Positions 1-7,665 of a stretch of 20,632 bases of DNA are shown one piece after another; within the stretch, counting starts at the first letter, position 1; every line of letters starts with the position of its first letter. The stretch is from IMG/VR virus record IMGVR_UViG_3300027852_000196, positions 1 through 20,632 of that record. One strand, written 5' to 3'. The DNA comes from a virus. Below the pieces are notes generated by a model. That model did no database searches and was not told the DNA's origin. It worked only from the letters and a program-made list of their open reading frames with translations. Position numbers and translations under genes: made by a program.

Positions 1-62
1 TTACCTGTCTGTTTAGCTAAGAGGTCTGTCTGTTTATTTAATAGATCGAATGCCATTTTCAT
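1..62 (-). CDS. Partial gene downstream of large terminase (N-terminus only)
   Basis: An ATG at 62-60 opens a frame that runs off the left edge after 20 codons (MKMAFDLLNKQTDLLAKQTG). It starts 4 bp after the terminase stop. The Shine-Dalgarno is weak (AGGATT, about 8 nt upstream). In tailed phages the gene after terL is often the portal, but these 20 residues are too few to recognise; the repeated KQT and heptad-like leucines suggest only a helix. The call rests on position and an open frame. Confidence 0.5.
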   Translation of the reverse strand, partial: MKMAFDLLNKQTDLLAKQTG

Positions 63-66
63 GTGA

Positions 67-1890
67 TCAGAATCCTTCGTTGTCATAACGGTTGAAGATG
101 CTTTGTGTTTTAGCTTGCTCTGTACATTTTTCTGTAACTGTTCTTGTTTCTGTTTTTTCACTACTATCTCCTTTGGGGATATGTTGTTGATGCCAAGACT
201 TTCCTTCGGCTAAGATCTCTATCCTTTCTGATGGAGCAATCATGTCAACCTGTATAGCTATACCAAACGCTATTACCATGTCATCATGACAGCCTCTTTT
301 AGCACCAACTCTATTACCTGATGATGATCTTACAAATGTAAGGAGTTCACCGACTAATCTTTGGCTATTAATTGCACCTGCTTGGTCTATCAACCATTCC
401 TTAATGCCAGATATTAACGCATTCTTTGATGAAGTATTAGTTCTCCATCCTTTCTTGTAAGTCACTCCACCATTAACTACATCATACTTTGGAGCCATGA
501 ATAGATTGCCTATATCGTAATCAACTATCTTATCAAACGTTGATAGCCCTGGCCCTGTAGTTTCGATTGCTACCCATGGAGCTTCATATGTTTCATCGTC
601 TCCATGTGAATAGATATTATATATCACCTTGATTATTGATGCCATTAGTATTTCGTCTAACCTAGAGTAGTAAGTTGCTGCAACAGACTTAAGTTGTCTA
701 TCGTATACTATTACACAAGCAAAATCACCACCCTCAACACCTTCAACTATATCAGCGGATATGACATAGTCATGATCAACGTTTGGCTTCATATATACTA
801 CCAAGAGGTTTTCATTTTCCGGTCTCTCTCCAACCTCTTCGTATGAGAAGTCGCTACATGATAAGATGTAATAAGTTACCGGTTTGTCTTCTAATTGTCT
901 TAAGGTCATGATATAGTCAAAAGCTACACCATCGAATACTGAACTTCCTGAACCAAGATAACCAATATTAACTTCTTGTTCCATCTCTTCTTTACTATAT
1001 CTAAGCTCTTCTTTTTCATACCACGGTGACTTAAGTTTTTCTTCTGGTTTCCATTTATCACCAAGCACACCTTTAGACGCTTCATTAGGTGGAGGCCAAA
1101 CACAATATAAACCCTTAGATTTTACAGGATGTAAAACCCACAACAAAGTAGTCCTGTCTGTCTTACCATTAGTTACAACATCATAATATTTATTATCTAC
1201 ACCACATGGTGTTCCTATCGCTATCCTACATAATGTAGCACCAGCACCTGATGTCCATGCTGCGATATCAGTATCTTTCCATTTAGAAAACTCATCATAG
1301 AAGACACCTTTATACCTACCACCAGTAGAGAATTGTGCATTATTGGATTCACCTGATAGAACTGACCCGGTTTGAGGGTTAATTAGTTTAAGTTTACTAT
1401 CATGTAACCTTGTATTATACCCTTCAGGAGCAATCCATTTAGGTAGCTTTTGGATTACATATCTAAGCTTAGGAAATAATGTGGATAGATCACCTCTACT
1501 ATCAACGAAGACCTCTTTCCTTGATCCTAAAAGGAAATCATTACCTGGCTCTGGGCTCAGCCAGAACCATAGCAGTGTGAGACAGATTATCCAAGTGGCG
1601 CCCATATCTCTCGATTTTTCCCATACAACGTCTTTACCATTTCTTATACTCTCTACTAGATTAAGTATAGCGTTATCTTGGAAAGGATATGTTGCAAATG
1701 GAAGGTGTGCCATAGAAGCAGTAGGTCTTGGATCATACGTGAAAAAGAATGCGTTGAAAGCGAATATGACATCTTCATGAAATAGTCTTTTTAATGATTC
1801 CTTATAGATAGGATCTTCCATGGCTTTCTTCAACATCTTGTTACGCCACAGGAGGTTTTCTCTGGGATCTTTTAAATATTTTATATCCAC
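67..1890 (-). CDS. terL: Terminase large subunit (packaging ATPase/nuclease)
   Basis: This is the motor that drives DNA into the prohead and cuts it. The 607 aa fit the family. The N-terminal ATPase has a deviant Walker A at about 92-100 (KSRDMGATW, basic and G-A-T rather than GKT, as usual for TerL) and Walker B at 196-201 (VFYDEF). The C-terminal RNase H-like nuclease shows its three acidic positions: D380 in SADIVEG, E443 in AIETTG, and D536/D537 in CHDDMV. The start is GTG (1890-1888) behind a strong AGGAGG; no better ATG lies upstream. The small terminase ends 8 bp upstream, so the two are co-transcribed. The Lys/Glu/Thr-rich tail after about 570 is probably disordered. Confidence 0.95.
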   Translation of the reverse strand: MDIKYLKDPRENLLWRNKMLKKAMEDPIYKESLKRLFHEDVIFAFNAFFFTYDPRPTASMAHLPFATYPFQDNAILNLVESIRNGKDVVWEKSRDMGATWIICLTLLWFWLSPEPGNDFLLGSRKEVFVDSRGDLSTLFPKLRYVIQKLPKWIAPEGYNTRLHDSKLKLINPQTGSVLSGESNNAQFSTGGRYKGVFYDEFSKWKDTDIAAWTSGAGATLCRIAIGTPCGVDNKYYDVVTNGKTDRTTLLWVLHPVKSKGLYCVWPPPNEASKGVLGDKWKPEEKLKSPWYEKEELRYSKEEMEQEVNIGYLGSGSSVFDGVAFDYIMTLRQLEDKPVTYYILSCSDFSYEEVGERPENENLLVVYMKPNVDHDYVISADIVEGVEGGDFACVIVYDRQLKSVAATYYSRLDEILMASIIKVIYNIYSHGDDETYEAPWVAIETTGPGLSTFDKIVDYDIGNLFMAPKYDVVNGGVTYKKGWRTNTSSKNALISGIKEWLIDQAGAINSQRLVGELLTFVRSSSGNRVGAKRGCHDDMVIAFGIAIQVDMIAPSERIEILAEGKSWHQQHIPKGDSSEKTETRTVTEKCTEQAKTQSIFNRYDNEGF

Positions 1891-1898
1891 ACTACCTC

Positions 1899-2561
1899 CT
1901 ATTCTTCATCTGCGTTAATCATTCCCATAACATTTTCTATCAACTCATTATTAGACATTTCCTCTACTTGCTTATGGGCGTGTAAGTGTAAGAATTTCTT
2001 AGGTTCTTCAGTGTTCTGTTTTGAATAACCACCTCTATCTAATATCTCTAAGGCTATCTTAGTACTTGACTTCTCATCCTCTGTTGTCCTCATAGTGTTG
2101 AGTAACAAATCGAAAGCTTCAGCACATGAGTTAACTATAGCCTGTTTAATATCTATAACACTTGCGTCTACCATCTGATCTAGGGTAGCCTTGTACTCTT
2201 GAAAGTCTTCTCTCTTGAGCAGATTAGCTATGTATGTCCTTGATCTCTTAAACTTGATACCTAGTTGACGATTAGATGTGTTCTCCGTTGTAGTTACCAT
2301 ATATCGAGCTATAGCCTTCTGTGCTCCATCAAGTGGCTTAAGCTGAGGCTTTTCTTCTTCCTCTTCCTCGACCTTTGGGTTAAACTCTTCCCTGTATTTC
2401 TCAACCAACTCATTGAAGTCTTCCCGTTTACGCAGGTGACCTATAGTATTATGGTGCTTCTTGAAACGTTTCCCAACTTCTTTATGCGTCAGCCAGTTAG
2501 GTGTCTTAGCTATATGCCTGGCAATTGCTTGCTGTTCATGATTGAGTGGTCGAAGGGCCAT
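1899..2561 (-). CDS. terS: Putative terminase small subunit, two tandem HTH-like repeats
   Basis: The call rests on position directly before terL, plus DNA-binding character. The protein has two homologous N-terminal repeats of about 55 aa, each with the pattern L-(N/D)-x2-Q-x-AIAR-(H/Y)-(I/M) ... (V/L)G-x-(R/K)-FK ... LLKREDF (the first copy has LRKREDF). They are separated by a Glu/Pro/Lys linker (VEEEEEEKPQ). Each looks like a helix-turn-helix that could read pac/cos DNA. The C-terminal helices would oligomerise and contact TerL. The frame opens upstream at 2597, but the ATG at 2561 follows AAAGGA at good spacing, while the upstream one has no ribosome site. That gives 220 aa and a 26-bp overlap with the phospholipase-like gene. 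The terS function is inferred. Confidence 0.75.
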   Translation of the reverse strand: MALRPLNHEQQAIARHIAKTPNWLTHKEVGKRFKKHHNTIGHLRKREDFNELVEKYREEFNPKVEEEEEEKPQLKPLDGAQKAIARYMVTTTENTSNRQLGIKFKRSRTYIANLLKREDFQEYKATLDQMVDASVIDIKQAIVNSCAEAFDLLLNTMRTTEDEKSSTKIALEILDRGGYSKQNTEEPKKFLHLHAHKQVEEMSNNELIENVMGMINADEE

Positions 2562-2952
2562 TGTCTTTTCCTTTCCAGAAAGACCTCCTGCCACCATACT
2601 TCACTGCTAGGTAGAATTTATGGGCCATCTGTTTTCTTATCCAGTTGATCAATTGAAATTTAGAAGGGTTTTTTTTAATGGTTGTTAACATGTTATTATA
2701 AAATATACTATCGGAGTATTTTTTATCTTCACTGGTTTTTCCGAAGGCGTACATCCAATCATGTATCGCGCATGATTCACGCATACATAGACCCATGAAA
2801 CGGTCAGGAACAAATATATCACCTAGCTTACCTGGGCCACAGCCCCCCTTACCTATAACATCTACAATCTGTTGCTTCGTTGCATGAGCGTAGCTGCATG
2901 GTTGGTCACCGTATATATCTGGAGTATATAGGTAATTGTATTCGGTATTCAT
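2536..2952 (-). CDS. Phospholipase A2-like protein
   Basis: The 138 aa contain the two hallmarks of the PLA2 fold: a glycine-rich calcium-loop candidate at about 36-41 (GGCGPG) and the catalytic C-x2-H-D-x2-Y motif (CAIHDWMY, about 61-68), with a following acidic helix (SEDKKYSD) that could supply the third residue. The family hydrolyses the sn-2 ester of phospholipids. No signal peptide is visible. The C-terminus is basic and aromatic (KFYLAVKYGGRRSFWKGK), plausibly membrane-facing. The start follows AAGGAG. It sits just upstream of the terminase genes, so expression with packaging genes is likely. A virion-borne or lysis-phase lipase is inference; the fold call is moderately firm. Confidence 0.65.
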   Translation of the reverse strand: MNTEYNYLYTPDIYGDQPCSYAHATKQQIVDVIGKGGCGPGKLGDIFVPDRFMGLCMRESCAIHDWMYAFGKTSEDKKYSDSIFYNNMLTTIKKNPSKFQLINWIRKQMAHKFYLAVKYGGRRSFWKGKDNGPSTTQS

Positions 2953-2954
2953 AA

Positions 2955-3317
2955 TTACTCCTTAAATGGAAATAGAAGATCGACAATAAAATCCTTAATC
3001 TTACATAATGTAGATCTATTATTATATGCTACAGCGTTGTATATAGTATCCTCTGTCCAGTCGTCAAGGTCTTCCAGCGTTGCTCCGTTATCCAAGAGAT
3101 AAGTCATTGAAGTTGTTACCTCTGATAGAAGCTTATGTTGATGATATTGCATGAATACGATATCAGCTCTTTCTATAGCTATTCTCTCTGCTTTCTCTTC
3201 AGGTGAAATCTTACCATAATAAAAAACACCTCTCATCTCAGCCCTATCTACCGCTCTGTTAAAATCGTCGTAATCTATAATAGCCATGCTTCTAGCTACT
3301 AATTCTTCATTGGTCAT
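2955..3317 (-). CDS. Hypothetical protein, 120 aa
   Basis: Not recognised. The frame is open to 3377, but the ATG at 3317 follows AAAGGG at good spacing and starts MTNEELVARSMAIIDYDDF, so it is preferred. The product is acidic and mostly helical (EEKAERIAIERADIVFMQY), with an acidic patch (LEDLDDWTED) and a hydrophobic C-terminus (IKDFIVDLLFPFKE). There are no cysteines in motifs and no transmembrane segment. It overlaps the stop of the upstream Cys-rich gene by 11 bp and ends 2 bp before the PLA2-like gene, so it is an operon member. Confidence 0.7.
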   Translation of the reverse strand: MTNEELVARSMAIIDYDDFNRAVDRAEMRGVFYYGKISPEEKAERIAIERADIVFMQYHQHKLLSEVTTSMTYLLDNGATLEDLDDWTEDTIYNAVAYNNRSTLCKIKDFIVDLLFPFKE

Positions 3318-3528
3318 AGTGTACCCTTTCATTACTGTATTTCTTCTGCTCCCATTTGTTACAGGACAATCCAGCACCAGGTTTGAATTTATGGTAATCC
3401 AGCCAGCGTTGATGGGCTAAACAGTATACACATCCTGGTGCATCATCATCTTCCTCTCTTTCTTTAAAAGTGTAGTACTGGCATGTGGAACAGTGTTTAG
3501 TTAATGATGCAAACTTAATTGCTGGCAT
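3307..3528 (-). CDS. Small Cys-rich, probably zinc-binding protein
   Basis: The 73 aa include C13-x2-C16, C33-x2-C36 and C56, plus H12 and H39: two CxxC knuckles separated by an acidic loop (EREEDDDAPG). This is consistent with a small zinc-ribbon fold of a type common in phages. It starts with ATG behind AGGAGG, 9 bp after the nrdJ stop. Function unknown; a DNA- or protein-binding accessory role is a guess. Confidence 0.75.
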   Translation of the reverse strand: MPAIKFASLTKHCSTCQYYTFKEREEDDDAPGCVYCLAHQRWLDYHKFKPGAGLSCNKWEQKKYSNERVHYDQ

Positions 3529-3537
3529 TACATCCTC

Positions 3538-5436
3538 CTACCCACATAGTGAAAACCCGCAAGCGATACAATGCTTACAGCCCTCTGAATGATCTAGCGT
3601 TCCACCGCATTCCGGGCAATCTCCAATAGGTTTAACCGTAGCATGTTTAGCTAAGATATTTCCTATAGCATCAGGTATTGATTTAATTAACCCATTTGGA
3701 GTTAGGGTTGGGTCACCACTAGCTATACCACTTAGTTGGTCAATAATCCTTTCAACAGGAACGCCGCTTTTTAAGCATAAGCTAATTAATCTACCTGTAG
3801 TCTCACTGAATGCTCTAATACTATCACCAGACTTTCCAACAGTCACGAAGACATCATATAGTGAGTTATTATATTCAGTTACTGTTACATATAGAGTTCC
3901 CTGATTTAATTTAATCTTATAGGTCTTACCCTCTAACCAATCTGGTCTACCGCCCGTTCTTATATTTACGCTCGGTTCTGGCTTTACCGTATCTAACGCC
4001 TGTACATCTCTACAACCATCCCTATATATTGTAATACCTTTACAGTCTAACTCCCATGCTTTTCTGTACGCAGCTTTTACATCGTCTACAGTAGCACTAT
4101 TGGGCATGTTAATTGTCTTGGATATTGAACTATCTACATACTTTTGGAATGCTGCTTGTATTTCTATATGTCTTTCCCATGGGATCTCGTGAGCTGTTTT
4201 GAATACGTCTGAAGGTATATCTGGGTCGTAATATTTATTCTGGTAAGTATAAACATCCTTACCATCAGCAGTCTTCTTAGTATAGTTAATTGCAAATATA
4301 GGTTCAATACCACTCGAGCAATCAGCTATCATACTAATGGATCCTGTTGGTGCTACTGTGGTTTTTGATTCAAGAACTGTATCTCCACTAGCATGAATAC
4401 TATTCATACTTAACATATTTGCAATGTCTCCAGCAATAGCAACGGCCTCATATGAATCATAAGAGACTTTCATCTGGATCAACATATCAGCGAACCCCAT
4501 AACCCCTAACCCAATCCGCTTACTCTCCAATGTAGCTTCTTTGATTTCAGGTAATGGGAATCTTGTATGATTCAATACTTCTTTGAGATAGTTAGTTCCT
4601 ACAAAAATTAAGTTTATAAGTTTAGCCTCATCAAGCTTACCATTAGCAACGCAGTGAGCAAGGTTGATAGAACCTAACACACATGACTCATATGGCAGTA
4701 GTGGTTGTTCTCCACATGCATTAGTTGCTGCAAATAACTTTAACCCTTTTTCTTCTCTACCCTCATTAATAGTATCTATGAAGATTATCCCAGGGTCACC
4801 AGTCTTATGTGCCTGTGTGGCTATCGCATCAAATAACTTGTTTTCTGATTCATATCCTAAAAGAACTCTCTCCATAAAATCATTGGTAACTGAAACGGAT
4901 ATATTAAAGTTTTGAAGTTTCTTGCCGTCAGATTTACAATGGATAAAGTCTTCAATATCTGGATGTCCAACATTAAGGATACCCATACTAGCCGCACGTC
5001 TTCTACCTCCCGCCTTAATCTGGTTAGATGCCTCATCGAATACATGCATAAAAGATACTGGCCCAGATGCCACTCCGTTAGTCCCAAGTACCTTTGAATT
5101 GTTACCTCTTAATGGTGAGAAGTCTATACCTATTCCACCACCATATTTAAATACTATGGCACATTGCTTTATTGTTTCAAATATATCTACCAAGTCATCC
5201 TTTATAGGTAAGACATGACATGCTGCAAGATACGGCGTATCAGTACCTATGTTCATTAAGACCGGAGACGATGGTAGGAAGTCAAGGTTAGCAATGGCTT
5301 GTCTGGTCTCATCCTTAAAGTCATCGTCCACTATAGAGACAAGTCTACCGACAAGGCCATCGAAATCCTCACCTTCTTGGTAGTACCTTGACTGTAGTAG
5401 TTTTTCTGCGTTATCTGTTAGTCCTTGTTTTTTCAA
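3538..5436 (-). CDS. nrdJ: Class II (B12-dependent) ribonucleotide reductase
   Basis: Makes deoxynucleotides from ribonucleotides with adenosylcobalamin as radical source, so it works with or without oxygen. The active-site motif is N239-A-C241-G-E243, with the redox partner C252 eleven residues on (spacing as in the family) and its mate C73 in AACHV. The phosphate-loop motif APTGSIS is at about 362-368. The C-terminus ends in a four-cysteine ribbon (CPECGG ... CKHCIACG) that would reload the active-site disulfide. At 632 aa it is compact; an N-terminal ATP-cone is absent, so dATP overall regulation may be missing. The start is TTG (5436-5434) behind AGGAAA: an in-frame stop lies just upstream, and the family-typical LTDNAEKLL begins at residue 6, which supports it. 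Confidence 0.95.
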   Translation of the reverse strand: MKKQGLTDNAEKLLQSRYYQEGEDFDGLVGRLVSIVDDDFKDETRQAIANLDFLPSSPVLMNIGTDTPYLAACHVLPIKDDLVDIFETIKQCAIVFKYGGGIGIDFSPLRGNNSKVLGTNGVASGPVSFMHVFDEASNQIKAGGRRRAASMGILNVGHPDIEDFIHCKSDGKKLQNFNISVSVTNDFMERVLLGYESENKLFDAIATQAHKTGDPGIIFIDTINEGREEKGLKLFAATNACGEQPLLPYESCVLGSINLAHCVANGKLDEAKLINLIFVGTNYLKEVLNHTRFPLPEIKEATLESKRIGLGVMGFADMLIQMKVSYDSYEAVAIAGDIANMLSMNSIHASGDTVLESKTTVAPTGSISMIADCSSGIEPIFAINYTKKTADGKDVYTYQNKYYDPDIPSDVFKTAHEIPWERHIEIQAAFQKYVDSSISKTINMPNSATVDDVKAAYRKAWELDCKGITIYRDGCRDVQALDTVKPEPSVNIRTGGRPDWLEGKTYKIKLNQGTLYVTVTEYNNSLYDVFVTVGKSGDSIRAFSETTGRLISLCLKSGVPVERIIDQLSGIASGDPTLTPNGLIKSIPDAIGNILAKHATVKPIGDCPECGGTLDHSEGCKHCIACGFSLCG

Positions 5437-5466
5437 TTTAGAATATTTCCTATTTTTTTTTAATTA

Positions 5467-5495
5467 ATCGAATAGTATTTAGATAAATTTGTCAA
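5467..5495 (-). promoter_or_regulatory. Candidate promoter for nrdJ
   Basis: The minus strand has a perfect TTGACA (5495-5490) followed 17 bp later by TTCGAT (5472-5467), a weak -10. It lies in the roughly 67-bp AT-rich gap between the HNH gene and nrdJ, one of the few true gaps in this arm. The good -35 and the location support it; the poor -10 keeps confidence modest. Confidence 0.45.
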
Positions 5496-5503
5496 GACTT
5501 ATT

Positions 5504-6022
5504 TCAATTAAAAGATTTTATATCATCCAAAACGCAATGAGGTCTCTTATCAGCTTCTATTAGAGCATCTTTAACTCTACAAGCTCCTTCAAAAGCTTTA
5601 TAACTGCCGTGATATTTTTGTTTACCTCCATAACTTGTATGCTGAACATCCCACATTCCTTTGGATTTATTAAAAGTAACACCTGATTTTCCGGATGTGT
5701 TATCACTTTTTTCCTGAGAATTACAGTGGTGTCCTATTTCCATTAAGTTATCAATTCGATTATCATCCCGAACATGATTGATATGATGGATTTCATTTTC
5801 TGGAAAATATCCTTGAGTATAAAACCATGCAAGTCTATGTGTAAGGTAAGATTTACCGTTAGCTCTGATTTGTCGATAACCAGACACCTTATTCAAACTC
5901 CCAGCAAGCGCACCAGTTTTTACATTTTTTGCTACATCCTTTAACCAATAAAAGTTACCAGTATCGGGATCGTACCTCAGAATTTCTTTTAATTCTTCCT
6001 GTGTTAATCGTGTCAGGCTCAT
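5504..6022 (-). CDS. HNH homing-type endonuclease with AP2-like C-terminus
   Basis: A 172-aa free-standing endonuclease of the phage HNH family. The N-terminal module is LTQEELKEILRYDPDTGNF, then the HNH core at about 67-105: HRLAWFYTQGYFPENEIHHI with N-H following, and the terminal H-x-CNSQEK. After it comes an AP2-like DNA-binding segment (SGKSGVTFNKSKGMWDV, then GGKQKYHGSYKAFEGA). Such genes nick or cut intronless targets and spread into neighbours; sitting directly beside nrdJ is a common arrangement. It starts 4 bp inside the upstream M15-like gene (ATGA overlap). The nrdJ promoter overlaps its downstream side. Short N-terminal modules resembling this one recur at 16291-17837. Confidence 0.9.
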   Translation of the reverse strand: MSLTRLTQEELKEILRYDPDTGNFYWLKDVAKNVKTGALAGSLNKVSGYRQIRANGKSYLTHRLAWFYTQGYFPENEIHHINHVRDDNRIDNLMEIGHHCNSQEKSDNTSGKSGVTFNKSKGMWDVQHTSYGGKQKYHGSYKAFEGACRVKDALIEADKRPHCVLDDIKSFN

Positions 6023-6414
6023 TTGTCTTCCTTTTTAAAAGCATAGACCCTAGCTCTATGTTTTTGTTTACGAATGGTGTCTGGGTGTACTTGTATATGG
6101 AAATGCTTACCTAAACCAACATCATGATAAATACATACCTGTATATACTTCCTTCTTGGGTCATAAATAAAAGCTTCATTAATAAGAGTAGCCACACGTT
6201 CTGGGTCATCGAATATCCAGCTTCTTACATCAACCGCACGTAAAGGTACTACCCCATGTAGGTCATCCGCATGCATCTTCTTTCTTGATGACTCAGTCAT
6301 AGTCACCTCTATACCAGAGTCTAACATGAACTGGATGACTTCCATCAGTATTGGGTGAGTCTCAACTGCAAATCCCTTTAAGACTTCTTCGTCTTTAAAA
6401 CTAATCTTTAACAT
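6019..6414 (-). CDS. M15-like (D-Ala-D-Ala carboxypeptidase-type) metallopeptidase domain
   Basis: 131 aa. The zinc signature of the M15/hedgehog-type fold is visible: MHADDLHGVVPLRAVDVRSW matches S/M-x-H-x2-x-G-x-A-x-D, with a His and Asp ligand, and HFHIQVHP near residue 110 supplies the H-x-H. Enzymes of this fold cleave peptidoglycan stem peptides, so an endolysin or virion muralytic role is possible. There is no signal peptide and no cell-wall-binding domain. Phage genomes also carry catalytically uncertain versions used for other purposes. The start follows GAGGAG. It sits between small unknown genes and the HNH gene rather than in a visible lysis cassette. Confidence 0.65.
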   Translation of the reverse strand: MLKISFKDEEVLKGFAVETHPILMEVIQFMLDSGIEVTMTESSRKKMHADDLHGVVPLRAVDVRSWIFDDPERVATLINEAFIYDPRRKYIQVCIYHDVGLGKHFHIQVHPDTIRKQKHRARVYAFKKEDK

Positions 6415-6420
6415 TAGCAG

Positions 6421-6576
6421 CTACTCCTCTTCACTGTTTTCTCTATCTGCTTCCCTCATTGCATCTGAGTAAAATGACATTACTGCTTTTTGTATTATTT
6501 CCTTAGACCTCCTATCAGTTTCCATAGCTGCATCTGAAAGCTTTTCTTTCCTAAAGAATTTAAAGATATTAAACAT
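6421..6576 (-). CDS. Small hypothetical protein, 51 aa
   Basis: The frame begins MFNIFKFFRKEKLSDAAMET and ends in an acidic tail (READRENSEEE). The ATG at 6576 is preceded by GAGGAA; the upstream gene stops 2 bp before it. The aromatic-basic N-terminus may be an amphipathic membrane-associating helix. The call rests on tight spacing and the ribosome site. Function unknown. Confidence 0.65.
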   Translation of the reverse strand: MFNIFKFFRKEKLSDAAMETDRRSKEIIQKAVMSFYSDAMREADRENSEEE

Positions 6577-6578
6577 TA

Positions 6579-6758
6579 TTATTCCTCACTGTCAGCGAAC
6601 TCTTGTTCCTCGAAGTTCTCTTTAGATACCATCTTCACGTGTCCACATGATTTACATTTGATAAGGTAACATCTCTTCTTAAGGAAAGTATCTGGATCAT
6701 AAAGCATATAACCCATATCCACAACTATCTGTCTGGCGTCTTCTCTAATTTTTTCCAA
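6579..6758 (-). CDS. Small Cys-knuckle protein, 59 aa, TTG start
   Basis: The frame has no early ATG. TTG at 6758-6756 follows GGAGGAAGACTT, a full-strength Shine-Dalgarno at good spacing, giving MEKIREDARQIVVDMGYMLY. Cysteines C30, C35 and C38 (with H40: CKSCGH) suggest half a zinc site or a redox knuckle; the tail is acidic. It overlaps the upstream gene by 34 bp. Function unknown. Confidence 0.6.
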   Translation of the reverse strand: MEKIREDARQIVVDMGYMLYDPDTFLKKRCYLIKCKSCGHVKMVSKENFEEQEFADSEE

Positions 6759-6892
6759 AAGTCTTCCTCCTCGTTATTAACTCCAATATCAAAGACATCT
6801 TTAAAAAATGTATCTATAACCTCATTTAATGTCATAGCTCTGTAATCATCATTATCTTCAAGTGATACCGTTTTTATCTTATCGTCTTTCAT
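6725..6892 (-). CDS. Small acidic hypothetical protein, 55 aa
   Basis: The ATG at 6892 follows GAGGTG. The product starts MKDDKIKTVSLEDNDDYRAM and is strongly acidic, with VNNEEEDFWKKLEK near the end. Its 3' end contains the ribosome site and TTG start of the next gene, which implies translational coupling. No recognisable domain. Confidence 0.6.
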   Translation of the reverse strand: MKDDKIKTVSLEDNDDYRAMTLNEVIDTFFKDVFDIGVNNEEEDFWKKLEKTPDR

Positions 6893-6903
6893 ATTACACC
6901 TCA

Positions 6904-7071
6904 TTATATTGAATCTCTTCCACCACCAGCGAAAGCTTTAGCGTCCAGGGCATCGTATAGGTCATCATATCTACCTATAATAACATTATCTTCTGGGTTT
7001 ATATTAGATGTTTGAACTATCCAGTCTGGCGAATCTTGGTCTCTGTCTTTGTGTATTACTATTCTTTTCAT
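6904..7071 (-). CDS. Small hypothetical protein, 55 aa
   Basis: The frame is open to 7125, but the ATG at 7071 follows AGGAAA at 5-6 nt and starts MKRIVIHKDRDQDSPDWIVQ, so the shorter form is preferred. The sequence alternates a short beta strand with an acidic helix (RYDDLYDALDAKAFAGG). It overlaps the tail of the preceding gene by 68 bp, unusually long for this window. Function unknown. Confidence 0.6.
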   Translation of the reverse strand: MKRIVIHKDRDQDSPDWIVQTSNINPEDNVIIGRYDDLYDALDAKAFAGGGRDSI

Positions 7072-7318
7072 TGTATTTTCCTGATTTAGGATTATCTCTA
7101 TACAGTAGTAGTTCTGCCTCACCATTATTATGTACCATGATCTCTACATAATCATAATCAAAGTAACCATTAGTACAAACCATATATCTTATAGCCCTGT
7201 ATTGCTTCGTCTTCCGTCTAGTAAAAATATGGCTAGTGATTTTACAAGCCGCTACCATCTCTTTAACTTCTTGCTTACTAAAAACCATTGTATCATATAA
7301 TATATATTCCCTAAGCAT
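7004..7318 (-). CDS. Hypothetical protein, 104 aa; paralog of the frameshifted gene upstream
   Basis: The frame is open to 7438, but the ATG at 7318 sits behind a strong AAGGAGATACA and begins MLREYILYDTMVFSKQEVKE. The middle has RRKTKQYRAIRYMVCTNGYF followed by DYDYVEIMVHNNG. The same RR ... FDYDY-x-EI-x-(M/V)-x-NNG pattern is encoded in the preceding gene, so the two are tandem duplicates. The last ~25 residues are basic and low complexity and overlap the next gene by 68 bp, so this tail may be an acquired read-through. Function unknown. Confidence 0.65.
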   Translation of the reverse strand: MLREYILYDTMVFSKQEVKEMVAACKITSHIFTRRKTKQYRAIRYMVCTNGYFDYDYVEIMVHNNGEAELLLYRDNPKSGKYNEKNSNTQRQRPRFARLDSSNI

Positions 7319-7398
7319 TGTATCTCCTTTCATGCTCTTTATATAGGGATAACCCTGCTCCACCATTATTATACATAGTAATCTCTGCATAATCGTAA

Positions 7399-7629
7399 TC
7401 AAAAAACCTGCTGACTTAACATAACTTGAGTAGACCATTTCTCAACCCTTCGGTAGTGAGTATTGTAATGGAACACTTCTCCATTATTTATAGCATAGAC
7501 CAACCAAAACGATTTTCTATAATAGATATTATCTAATTTATTTCTAACACAGTAATTTGTTAACTTCTCCATCTCAAGCTTTCTACATACTGGAATATCT
7601 TTTAAAGAATCTGTTGTTACGGATTCCAT
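7399..7629 (-). pseudogene. Frameshifted tandem paralog of the 7004-7318 gene
   Basis: The ATG at 7629 follows AAGGAGATATA, and the frame gives 76 aa ending ...QQVF-stop. The stop comes straight after a run of six T (7406-7401 on the minus strand). If one T is skipped, the frame continues FDYDYAEITMYNNGGAGLSL (plus ten residues) to a TAG at 7313-7311 that overlaps the ATG of the next gene. That continuation matches the next gene's FDYDYVEIMVHNNGEAELLL. So either this copy is broken by a one-base insertion, or the T-run is a frameshift site, or it is a sequencing error. The intact product would be about 105 aa, like its neighbour. Confidence 0.6.
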
Positions 7630-7665
7630 TATATCTCCTTATATAAAATTTGGACGCAACTCGGT

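Noticed and set aside
229-252. TTGACA on the minus strand inside terL as a promoter
   Set aside because: It is coding sequence (VDMIAPSE) and no good -10 follows at 16-18 bp.
4857-5218. Open frames on both strands within nrdJ
   Set aside because: They are shadows of the ribonucleotide reductase; the NrdJ frame holds all family motifs.
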